This document shows, piece after piece, positions 37,941 to 48,157 of a DNA stretch of 64,000 nucleotides. The position numbers were made by a program, and so were the translations under genes. Every line of letters begins with the position of its first letter. The stretch's first letter is position 1. The notes under the pieces are model-generated. The model had not been told where the DNA came from, searched no databases, and saw only the letters and a program-made list of their open reading frames with translations. This stretch comes from Monosporascus cannonballus (lineage: Eukaryota; Ascomycota; Sordariomycetes; Xylariales), in assembly GCA_004154925.1 (NCBI GenBank), contig QJNS01000137.1, positions 62,001-126,000 of the forward strand, written 5' to 3'.

Positions 37941-38065
37941 GCTGCCTGATGTCGATGGGTCCATACCATATTTAAAACATCGAACATATTGAATATCTAC
38001 AATTCCTTAGGAGAAATCGTAGACCATTGATTATTGTTGGTGCCATTTTCTACGAATCTGTCAAG

Positions 38066-39400
38066 ATGCCGAATACGAACCGCCAAACGAAACTCAGCGT
38101 GTATGCCCGATGGCGGCCGTTGACCGAGTCCGAGGGCGCTGATGACCAGATTGAACAGAGCAGTGCTGCGAACGACAGGGCGCTGTTATCCGTTTCCGTA
38201 AAAGCAAATGATCGTCCTTGGACAAGCCCTTCCGCCTTTAAGGCTGTCTTCGAGCAAGAAGACGACAATGCGACGGTATACGACGCCATCGTAGCGCCTG
38301 CCATCCCCGAAGTTCTTGCAGGTCATAACTGCAACTTCTTCGCCTATGGCCACTCGGGGAGCGGTAAAACCCATACCGTCATCGGATACGACTTCGAGAA
38401 AGACGAAAATCTCGGTCTATGCCTTGCTGCCGGCCGAAGACTATTCCAAGAGTTGGAGTCCTTGAACCAGAGCGATGATGGACTCGGACTTGGAATCGGC
38501 TTCAGCCTCTTCGAGTTACGTAAGAATACCGCGTTTGACCTGTTGAACGGACGCACCGAGTGCCACATCCGAGAAGGCCCGGACGGCAAGACTCACATTC
38601 GCGGGCAAACCGAGATTCTTGAAGGAGGCAAGGTCAGGGTCCGTCCCATTGCTCAACGTCCGTGCTGGAACTTCGAGACTCTGCGGGAAGAGTTGAAGCA
38701 GAGCCTCGGAAAACGCTCCGTGGGATCATCAAGCATCCACGACCAAAGCTCGAGGACGCACGCGGTCTTGAAGCTCGAGATCATCAACAGGCAGCTCGTG
38801 GAGGCAAGGGGCGTCTTGATCGATCGAGAGTCAGAGTTAGTACCGGTCGGCAAGCGGGCAACCGACATTAGCATTGAAGAACAGTCCAAGGGCATCATTC
38901 GCAATGCCGAAGGTGTCTGGGTCCCTAATCCAGCAGGTCAAGTCAACCAGGCACGCATCGACGAAGCCGAAGCGGAGAAGGCAGAATACGAGGCATGTGT
39001 CGCAGCTGCCGAGGAACACGTCAATACTATATTATTGTCCAGCAAGGCTCAGTGCTTAGGCGCAAAGATGGCGTTTGTCGACCTTGCCGGAGCAGAGTAC
39101 CATCACGAAAAGGGTGCCCAAGCATCCGTCGCGAAGCAGACTCCCCAAGAGCGTCAGGAAGGCCGTCAGATCAATGCTGACTTGCTCGCTCTGAAGGAAG
39201 TCATCCGTGCCTGGTCAACCAACCAAACGAGGATCCCTTTCCGATCATCGCCATTGACCATGGTCTTACGCGAACATTTCTTAGGCTCCAAAGATCGGAC
39301 ATCAGCTATGATAGTCACTGTCTCACCTGCGAAAGGCCAATTTTCAGCTACTTTGAATTCTCTCAAGTACGGCAGCTTGGTGGGCGTGGCGAGTTCATGA
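38066..39400 (+). CDS. Motor-only kinesin-like protein with an insertion between switch I and II
   Basis: Single-exon gene, 444 aa from the ATG at 38066 (context TCAAGATGC). The open frame extends upstream only via a TTG, so this ATG is preferred. The whole protein is a kinesin motor domain: the N-terminal strand LSVYARWRPL (10-19), P-loop GHSGSGKTHT (95-104), switch I HDQSSRTH (225-232), switch II DLAGAE (339-344) and a terminal NSLKYGSLVG (431-440). Switch I and II lie about 107 residues apart rather than the usual 25-30. The extra segment (about 241-333) is charged and partly alanine/glutamate-rich, possibly helical. There is no stalk, coiled-coil tail or cargo domain. Microtubule ATPase activity is plausible because the key residues are present; processivity or dimerisation is doubtful. 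The hAT-like end lies only about 125 bp upstream, so its promoter has been altered or displaced. Confidence 0.85.
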   Translation: MPNTNRQTKLSVYARWRPLTESEGADDQIEQSSAANDRALLSVSVKANDRPWTSPSAFKAVFEQEDDNATVYDAIVAPAIPEVLAGHNCNFFAYGHSGSGKTHTVIGYDFEKDENLGLCLAAGRRLFQELESLNQSDDGLGLGIGFSLFELRKNTAFDLLNGRTECHIREGPDGKTHIRGQTEILEGGKVRVRPIAQRPCWNFETLREELKQSLGKRSVGSSSIHDQSSRTHAVLKLEIINRQLVEARGVLIDRESELVPVGKRATDISIEEQSKGIIRNAEGVWVPNPAGQVNQARIDEAEAEKAEYEACVAAAEEHVNTILLSSKAQCLGAKMAFVDLAGAEYHHEKGAQASVAKQTPQERQEGRQINADLLALKEVIRAWSTNQTRIPFRSSPLTMVLREHFLGSKDRTSAMIVTVSPAKGQFSATLNSLKYGSLVGVASS

Positions 39401-39603
39401 GAGATGTAAGACCTTGATATCACACACTGAAGTATTTGTTTCTAAAACTGTGTATTTATCTGCTTAACCTTCTAAAACTTCTAGATACGGATCAAAGATA
39501 ATATTACCTTCAGATATATATAAGAAAACAACTTTAACTACAAAAGCCGGCTACCGGAAATGGCTGGATAGGCGTCCAATGTATGGGTTCCTGTATTCAT
39601 GCA

Positions 39604-39956
39604 TCTAGGAATCCGGAGGTTCGCCCCGAGAAAAGTGGGGCTACCCCTATTCGAAGTGGCAAAGATTAGGAAAAACGTCCCCTATCTTTCCATACCTTTC
39701 CATACCTTTTCATTATTCACCAATTGATGAATAATGGAAATAGAAGATTAATAGGTAAATTGTCTGCTTAATAATGCGATTCTTCACCATTATATATAGC
39801 CGAATATCCCTCAAGCGGTTGCAGGAGGTCGATAGCTTTAATATAGCGAATTCTATATGCTGCGACACACCTTGAGACTTCCATCATTCTAGATTGAGCC
39901 TACTGTATACGCTTTTACATACATATCCTTCCAAGGTGACCTTATAGATTCCTAGA
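39604..39956 (+). repeat. Solo LTR of the copia family (family A)
   Basis: 353 bp from TCTAGGAATC to GATTCCTAGA, with perfect 10-bp inverted ends and a perfect target duplication ATGCA (39599-39603 and 39957-39961). It shares order and blocks with the LTRs of the 8119-13697 element (for example CCCTATTCGAAGTGGC, GATGAATAATGGAAA, GCGACACACCTTGAG) but is clearly diverged and little affected by RIP. It lies 41 bp beyond the stop codon of the NLR pseudogene. Confidence 0.88.
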
Positions 39957-39997
39957 ATGCAGAACCTGGTGCAATTGGTATTGTTAGGCGATTTTAT

Positions 39998-42900
39998 TTA
40001 GAACGATGTCGGTGACAGGTCGCCAAAGTCCTGCTTGCACCTCATGCCTTTCTTAACAATAATCAACTCCCCATGCTTGTCATAAATAAATTCACCCAAT
40101 GCAGTTATGACCGATGGTCGCTTCTCGCTTGTATTGAGCCAGTCAGAGGGCACATAAAAATGCCTGGTAACGCCGCCAGTTTCGTCCGCAGCCCTTGTGC
40201 ATACCCACAGTTCTCTGTCTAAGAAGACTGCCCTATTTCTGAAAACGCCGACCATGCTGTGAATGTAGATATCGTTGAGGTTGCTGACTCCTTCAATGCT
40301 TTCACTCTTCGTGTTGAAGTGAGATACTAACCAAAAGCCGCATTGTGTAGATGCTGTCCTGTCACCAACGACCTGCATAGCCAAAACGACGTGTAGCCCG
40401 TCGTGGGTGATATAGGCCTGGGTTCGAATGTTTTCATTCTCAAACTTCCATTGCTTCCCGTGGTTGGTAGAGTCGTGCACTAGAGGGATGCCTCCACGCC
40501 GCGTCAGCTCCCTGAAGACATCCCAGCTGTAGAGTTTGATAAACTCAGAGGTGAACAGAATTGATGTTCCCGGGTCTTTTGGATGAGTGAGCCAACAGGG
40601 CGATTCCCTCTTGGAATGGACCCGGCGGGCGCCAATGATTGAGCCCGTCGCTTAGGGCGAACAGGCTGGTTGTCCGCTCCGATGACACCAAAGGTGTCTG
40701 TCCTTTGTCGTCCATGAGTAGTTGCCGGATGGAGCTGTCAATCCGGAAGTCCAGACGGAAATCCAGCCTCACCCAGCATTTCCAGCTATTCGCCATGTCA
40801 ATTTCCATGGAAACAACCATGAGTCGGCCCGAGTTGTTCCCCGACGCTATAGTGAGTCCACCAGACGACCATACGAGTGACTCAATATTGACTGTCGGTG
40901 CATGCCTGTATAGGGTTTGCAGCCGCTTGCCTGATGTCGTCTAGTAGATGCAAACTCGACCGCTGCTGTTCCCACAGCACACGTACTCTCCAGTAGGGTT
41001 AGATACCAGAGACCCAATGCTCTGAAGCGAGTTGCTGGATTCAAGGATACTAGAGATTGGTGGTCTAGAGCTCTCAGACTCCTCGCTACTCGTCTCGTCC
41101 TTCTGAGCGTTGACAAGAAGCACTTGGGGAATCCATATGTTGCAATCAGACGAACGAATGTCGTACAGTCGGTTTCCGTCTGGGCTGAACGCTATATCCG
41201 TGATGGAATCGTCATACTTGTCGAGATTGTACAAGAGGTCCAACGTATCGGAGGTGAAGACCTGTAAGCATCCTTCGCCGTTTCCGGTGGCCAACAAAGT
41301 ACCATTCGGGTTGCATCTCAAAACTTGAGACCGAGCATCAATCTCCAACTGAAAGCCTGTCTCTGGAACGAAGCGCGAGAGAGTTTCTTCCCCGTCAATC
41401 CTGTCAGACCTAACAACGCCAGTCAGCCCTAGCGGAGATTACTTTATGCACCCCTGGTACCTTTTCCTCTCAGCCACAGCTGTATTTAGGTGTATAAAAG
41501 GAGGGCTCGCTACCTTCACTTTCGAGCTAGGACCTTCTAGAGGTCAGGCAACCTTTAATACACTTCTTCTTCAGTTATATGCTTCTGTGTGTGATGTCAG
41601 GGTCTCACAAATCCCATACACGTCGCTATTAGTGGGATTAAACTGAGCAAGAAGTGGGTTCCGCGCCGGGCATGGTCGAACTTATTTCTCGCTTATTGAT
41701 GTCCCATATTTCAATCGGCCAGCCCTTATATGATAGGGAGACCTTATTTCCTTCAGTATCAATTGATACCCCCCAACGTGCGTCCCGATATCGACCTCTA
41801 CTAGAAGGCCGTGTCCATCGTACGTGCTCTCTGTCCATTTTCTTAAGGTCCCATATGCTTAACGTGCTGTCGGATGCTACCAAAATGATCTTTTTATTGT
41901 CTGACTGGAAAGAAAGAGCGAGACAACGGGCTCCCTGGTCGTTCTCGAATTGTGCAGTCATCGTTCCAGTCTTGATGTTCCAGATCCTTATGAACTTCAA
42001 CCCGCCGGTGACTACTTGTTCACCTGTGCTGTCCATGTCCATGGCTCCGATCCTCTCCCCATGGTTGACACGTCGGACTTCTTCGCATGTTTTGGCAAGA
42101 TATACGACAAATGCTCCTTTGAAGTCCGACAATGCAATGACAAGATAGGCATCACTACAGACAGGCGCCTTGCAGGATTCACCATCGCGTCCAACTGTGA
42201 TGTGGGCGAGGCAGTCATCCCATTTCTTCATTGCTGATCCTACAATGACTATGTCGCCATTTGAACTGAACTGGGATACTATACAGGTGCGATATGGGCA
42301 AAAGGGGAGATCAGCTTGTGGATTGAGAAGGGGTGTCTAGTGATGTTCCGGCCAAATTTAGGCACTATCCGGACGAGGTCAACAGCCCAGCCAGAAAACA
42401 GGTCCCTGTCCACAGTAGTGAGTGGACATCGGAGAGAGAGTCCGTCAAGGACTTGGCCGGCCCGGGTAAGTGAGTGTAAACTCCCAAGTAGCCCTACACT
42501 CTCGATCCATGAGAGCACCCTGGTGCGAAGGAAGTGTTTCACGCAGATGACCAAATTTTTGTCAACCGCAGCGTCCTGGAGATGCTCGTACCATGACTGT
42601 GCCGAGTACTGGAGAAGGGGGTGTACCCGAGTGAGCGCTTCATGCTTCCGAGAAAATGAAGTTTTAAAGCTGATAGGCTCAGTGAAGGTGTTCTCGTCCC
42701 AGATACTAAGGGTGATCTTGGCTAGTTTTTGGTGCACGATACGGCTATCAACCGCGAATCCCGACGGGGGTTCTTGCAGGAGGAAGTCCCGAACAGTTGG
42801 GTGAATGGGCTGAACCAATAAAGTGGTCTCTTCGACTTTGAGAAGGTGAGGACAAACCTGGTTGATCGTGTATTCTAAGCTTAGAAGGTGTCCAAACTCC

Positions 42901-45237
42901 GGCTCGAGGGCAGCTTGTAGCTCAGTTGTTCTTAAGGGCCGTATTGCGCAAATAACATACTGCAGGATAGCTTTGGGTAGTTTCTTATTACTCGGCCTTA
43001 GGTTTGTTGACATACTGTCCAGTATCTGTTGGAAGAAGTCGCTCATTTCGGACGGCATTGACTCTAGAGCTTCTTGTACTCCAGTCATTGAATGGACGGT
43101 CGCCAAAATCTCTTCCACAGCCAGCGTTACCCAGAGAAAAATGCCCTGGGACTTTGTTACAACCATTGAGATGACCTCTTGCATATCTTCAACATCAAAC
43201 GGGAGTGTTTCAAGCTGTTGATTGATATATGCCCTCATATCGTACTTGGTGTCTTCTGAATGGATGGTTTCTTGCCTGAATACATCATAACTCAATCTAG
43301 CCAGACTGAGGGGTACCGTATTAGTGACCCTGAGTGTTTTGACATTACCATAGACACTCGCGTACATACCTTAACTTCTAAAACTCTCTGTCGAGATCCA
43401 TACCCAGTCGTGAAGACATGAGGATTCTGATCTGCGTTCGGCCCTGGATTTTGCCAAAGTATGCAACAGCTTCATTTGGCTTCTCGGCCTCATCTAAAGC
43501 ATCCAGGACGAAGAACCATGGCTGATCCATTGGGAGTTCGAGGAGAGTATCGATAAAGACCCTCTGCCAGAGAATTCTCGTCGACATTGAATATATGTTC
43601 ATATGGTCCTGGTCAATCTCAGCGAGCCGCTCGTAGATGGCCGGAAGGTAGATTGCCATCTGTGCAGCGATGGATAACAGAAAGGGCCCCGTTGTACACC
43701 TAAGTAAATTATAGACGCGGAAGAAATAGTACGCGCGGACCTTTTGGTCATGGTGTAGCTTGCCAATAATTGCACTTACTAACACCGATTTCCCCATGGC
43801 CGGTCTGCCTCTGAGCCAGAGATAACGGAGTTGCTTTTGATTAGAATCGCTAAGCCACCATTGAAAATTATCTTTCTCGTAGATCCATTCGCAGGCATTT
43901 TCAACAATGCGGGAATCTCTGAAGAAAAGTAGTTCCTCTTGGGCACCGTCTACTTGTCCCAATATCTGCGATAGATGTTTAACTGACCTACTAGGTCGGC
44001 GTGGACGGACCTCTTCTTTCACTGGTGAGTGGGCACTTATTAAAATGAGTTCGGAAACAGGACACTTTCAAAGAGCTTGGGGTTACGTACGTTCTTTGGG
44101 GATATTAGAAAGAATATACACAATGAGTTTCTTTATTGAGCAGTAGCCTGGATCCTCGGGGGAAGCGTATTTGCAGATCCCATGGTGATCAGCATCAATA
44201 TGAGTAGAACCTTCAGTCTCATATCCGAGAATAGCAGAACTACGCTCGACAAGAAGCTGTAATCAACATCAGTATTCTTCTGCAGTCATTCAATACGAGC
44301 ACCATACTTACCATTGAATTGCCTGGTCCAATTGATGTTGGCTGTGTTTCATGAAACGACCATAGATCTAGATGTCTCGCGTGGTGCCTGAAGTCCTCAT
44401 TGATCGCGGTCAGAGTACCGGAGTTGCGCATGAGTTCCTGGATGAAGCTCTTCGATCCGACTGTGGCCGATAATAGTCGATGGAGAGTGATAGCGGAATC
44501 CGAACCACGGTGTGGTGTTCCTAGGAATATTATAGCGCCATTCTCCATACATTCAGCAACCTTCTTATACCTCGGATCTTGGAGAGCAAGTATGTAGGCC
44601 TAGCCCATTATCAATATCGGCCGACAATGCAGCAATTGTGAAATACCAACCTTTTTGAGCACTAATCCGCCCATTGAATGTGCGACAAATATGATAGGGC
44701 AGTCTATCGCAGGAAAGGTGAGGAGTTCGAGGTTAAGTCTTTTGGAGAAGTCTATGATGGTGACTGTCAACTCCCGTGTCGTTGCGAAGTCCGCGGCATA
44801 TCCATGTGTACATATCCGGACGCTGTCTAGTCCAGATTCGGAAGGGAGCCATTCTTGTGGCTAGAACTAGCATTGAGTCTATGAGTATGAACAATGCATT
44901 GATTGTTTGGGATCCCCTTCCTTACATATTCTGGGTTTCGCTGAAAACACCAAGTCTTGATAGGATGGCCCCCCAGACCATGAACGAAGACGATCGTAGC
45001 TCGTGGTCTGCTCTGAGGCTCAGTAATTAGATAGAAACCCAGTTTGACTGGGTCTGGTTGCTCTGTTTTGTTCAAGCCCAGCCGTTGTAGGAAGCTGGAA
45101 CTAGAGCTAGGAATTGCAGTGATTCTGCGGACCGGGAATCGTTTCGTTTTCTCTGGCTGCCATTGGTCATAACAGGGGCATGATTCGACACATGCACACC
45201 GGAATCTATGACCGGGTTGCTTTCCGCGAAGAAAAAT
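39998..45237 (-). pseudogene. NLR: alpha/beta-hydrolase - NACHT - WD40-like, decayed
   Basis: A large fungal NOD-like receptor gene. Exons fit 45237-44926, 44860-44651, 44599-44312, 44256-44091 and 44021 onward, with GT...AG introns of 65, 51, 55 and 69 bp; another (64 bp, 43306-43369) has ideal signals. The N-terminal hydrolase shows VFVHGLGGHPIKTW, the nucleophile elbow AHSMGG and FLGTPHRGSD. The NACHT has a Walker A-like GRPAMGKSV and Walker B WFFVLDALDE. The C-terminal half has beta-propeller-like blades (SFQSDNKKIILVASDS, SPDGNRLYDIRSSDCNIW) and ends FYVPSDWL. Such STAND proteins sense non-self and can trigger cell death in fungi. Lesions: TAG at 43378-43380, a 1-nt loss in the A-run 42300-42303, a frame break near 41640, a solo LTR at 41402-41609, TAG at 40941-40943 and a frameshift at about 40545-40640. 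No in-frame ATG was found. Confidence 0.88.
41402..41609 (-). repeat. Solo LTR (family B) inserted in the NLR gene
   Basis: 208 bp; read on the minus strand it runs TGTGAGACC to GGTCTGACA. A perfect 5-bp duplication AATCC flanks it (41397-41401 and 41610-41614). The NLR reading frame resumes exactly on the other side, in the WD40-like region. It is homologous to 17422-17640 in opposite orientation. Confidence 0.9.
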
Positions 45238-45784
45238 TCATTCAAGCAGTTAAGATAGTAACAATTTGCCCCTGAAGTACAGGTTGTTGTCCGTATTAGT
45301 TCTACTAGTCCAAGTGGAACGAAACTAGTACGCCAGGTGCTTGTAACAACAGCCCTGCAGAGTGATCGGAAACGAAATGAATGGGAGGTGAGGGGATTTC
45401 AAGATCCAACTTGAATTTGGCTGATTGGTCGGGCAGCCCCAGCTACACCATAGGCCTTGAAAATAGCTCCTTTAGAAACTCCCGAATATGAAGATCCCAC
45501 GACACCTGTAGCGGAATGAATAGGCTCCGGGAGAACCTTAGTGAGTAGACAGAGGTAAGGTTGGGGACGACGATGCTGGGACTAACATTTACCAATATGT
45601 ATATAATGATTTCATTCAGGAGTCGGGACCGGGCAAAGAGGAGATTACCAATGGCGTTGTGGCCAAACTCTCCAGAGACAGATGCCATCAAGTACACCTG
45701 GCGTCCGAATCTGAAAAAGAAAGAATAAAGAGCAAAAGACAAGAGAGTTACCAAAGCAGCTCCATGACCATCCACTGTACTCCG

Positions 45785-45873
45785 TAGCGCTACCGTAGAT
45801 AGATCTCGCTATGCCCTATTTACAGTTTGCCGTAATCCACAGCGGTGCTTTAGCGGGGTGCATACTTACAGGG
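45785..45873 (+). repeat. Dispersed repeat copy 2
   Basis: GTAGATAGATCT, then TTTGCCGTAATCCACAGCG, then GTGCTTTAGCGGGGTGC. These are the same blocks as at 19010-19095 in the same order and orientation. It lies between the NLR relic and TRM6. Confidence 0.5.
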
Positions 45874-45903
45874 CCTAGACACAGTGGGGTTCCATCGTTT
45901 GTC

Positions 45904-45925
45904 CCCCCCCCCAAAAAAAAAAAAA
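45904..45925 (+). repeat. Poly-C/poly-A tract upstream of TRM6
   Basis: A run of about 10-11 C followed by about 13 A, 65 bp before the TRM6 start codon. A similar C-run/A-run occurs at 49152-49169. These are simple-sequence tracts; a promoter role is possible but not shown. Confidence 0.5.
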
Positions 45926-45989
45926 TCCATCCAAGAACCATCCAAGCGTTCCTGCTCTGCACATCACAACTACCAAGTTCAGAGCCGGA

Positions 45990-47903
45990 ATGCACTTATT
46001 GGTCCAACCCAATGCCTGGGTAGCCCTGAAGCTGCCTTCGGGGAATATAAAGATACTTCAGGTCGTCCCTAATACGTTCGTCACTCCCTCAAGTAGACCC
46101 TCATGCATTGGCTAAAACCTCTCCAGGACAATATCATTAGGAAAATATGGATCGTTTCCTAGCAATCTGATTATCCAACGGCCGTACCATCTCACATACG
46201 AACTCGAGGACAAGAGGGAAACCGAAAATTTCAATCGCTTGCGCGTGGTGCCGGCGTCAGAGCTGTATAACGATATTCTATCCTCAGGGACATCATCGAC
46301 CTCGCCAGGAACCGCCACTCCAGCCCCCGACGAGGACGATGGCGAGACCGCAACACCCACGGGTGTCGAATATTCTCTTGTCGACCCCGACTCGGGCGTG
46401 GTGGTCGCGAAGACGGACCGTGCGCGGCTAGATGTCTCGGCGCGCCAGACCCTGAGCATGGAGGAGATCGAGCAGCTCAAGAGAGACGCTACGGACGCGG
46501 GGAAGGATTTGATTGCGAAGCTCATGCTATCGCACACGGCCATGGACCAAAAGACGCAGTATTCTCTCGCTAAGTATAAGCTGCTAAAGACGCGCAAATA
46601 CATTCGCAGGTTCTGCGTGCTGCCCCTGGACGTGCCGATGCTGGGCAACTGGCTCCTGGAGGAAAAAGATCCTGCCAAGATCCTGGAGATGCGAGAGGAG
46701 ATGATTGCCTTGCTGGGATGCTGGGCTAATGTGCATTTTGGCGGTAATGACCGGTGCGAGAACGGTGAACCCGACGCGGATGGTGAGAGCAAGCCAGAAT
46801 CGGAGCCGACACCAGGGCGATGGCTTGTCGTGGATGATACAGGCGGCCTCCTGGTAGCCGCCATGGCAGAGAGGATGGGAGTGCTTTACCCAGCCGAGGC
46901 CGGGGACTCTGCAGCCGCGAACCAACGGCCAACGTCACCGCAGATGAAGAAGGGAGAACTCGTTGGTCAAGTCGAGCCGAACACGAGCGTCACAACCAAA
47001 GGCGCGCAACTAGCAACCGAACAGGACACGTCCGAACAGACGGAAATCCAAGAAGGCGAACAAGCTGTGGTTAAAGCAACTCAACCCCCAAGGAAACGGC
47101 ACGCAGGAGACAAGCATAGACACGACGACATGCATGTACCATACGCACACTCCAACACTCTCACCCTCATCCACGCCAACTCGCAGCCCAACCTCAGTTA
47201 CCTGCGGTACTTCGACTTCGACCACACGAACCCGAACCAGGGGCTCGACCACCCGCTCGCGAGGCACCTGATGACGCTCTCGTGGCTACAGCTCCTGGAG
47301 CCGGAGCTCGACAGCGCGTACTCGGCGGCGCCGCCGCAGGCGACGCCCGAGGAGCTGCGGTCGTGGAAGGCGAATCGGCGCGGCACGTACCACCGGAAGC
47401 GGCGGCGGTGGGCCAGGATCCGGCACGTGGTGGACGGGACGCGCGGGGGCGGGTTCTCGGGGCTCGTGGTGGCGAGCGCCATGGACCCCATCTCGGTGCT
47501 GCGGCACACGGTGCCGCTGCTGGCGGGCGGTGCGCCCGTCGCCGTCTACTCGCAGGCCATCGAGCCCCTGACGGCGCTCGCCGACTGCTACAGCGTGTCG
47601 CGCCGCGCCGCCTGGGTCGCGGACCCGCCAGCCGAAGCTGCGGGGCGCTCCGCTGAGGAGCTCGAGCGCTGGCCCGGCACCGACGAATTCCCCCTCAACC
47701 CGTCGCTACTACTGGGCGCCTCCATCCAGACGAGCAGGGTCCGCAGGTGGCAGGTCCTGCCCGGCCGCACGCACCCGCTGATGACGAGCAAGGGCGGTGC
47801 CGAGGGGTACGTCTTCACGGCCTGGAGGGTCAAGCCCGCGGAGGGTAAGGGCGAGGCCAGGGGCAAGACGAGGCCGAGGAAGAGAAAGGCTGTGGAGTCG
47901 TGA
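45990..47903 (+). CDS. TRM6: tRNA (adenine58-N1)-methyltransferase non-catalytic subunit TRM6
   Basis: Two exons, 45990-46075 and 46127-47903, with a 51-bp intron (GTTCGT...CCAG, branch-like GCTAAAAC), giving 620 aa. Exon 1 supplies HLLVQPNAWVALKLPSG and KILQVVPNT; the splice rebuilds NTTISLGKYGSFPSN, a TRM6/Gcd10 hallmark. Later landmarks are RPYHLTYEL, DAGKDLIAKLMLSHTAMDQK, YKLLKTRKYIRRF, LPLDVPML and, at the C-terminus, RYFDFDHTNPN and LEPELDSAY. TRM6 pairs with catalytic TRM61 in a nuclear complex that makes m1A58 in the T-loop, needed for initiator tRNA-Met stability. A low-complexity acidic/basic linker (about residues 300-400) separates the two halves. The C-terminal third is markedly GC-rich. 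The end is basic (RPRKRKAVES), possibly a nuclear signal. Confidence 0.93.
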
Positions 47904-48157
47904 GTCGTTTGATGAAAAGAATCGTACGGGGTGGCAGACATATCACTGCGCAAGAGGCGTTTTACGGCGGCTGGTCACGGGCTAAGCATCAAGAGGCGGG
48001 ATAGGATTAGCTACAATAGGTTCTATCCCTGCCTAAACTTCAGATACCATATCAGATACCCCTGAACGGAGCGTATTCTATCTTTGCACTAGATCCCGAG
48101 ATCTCTTCGGGGATCTTTTACTAATAGACTTGGGACGTGGTCCGTTTCCCATGCTCT

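Noticed and set aside
45443..45775. 110-codon minus-strand frame as the first exon of the NLR
   Set aside because: It begins at GTG and has no N-terminal hydrolase-like sequence, and no splice joining it in frame to 45237 was found.
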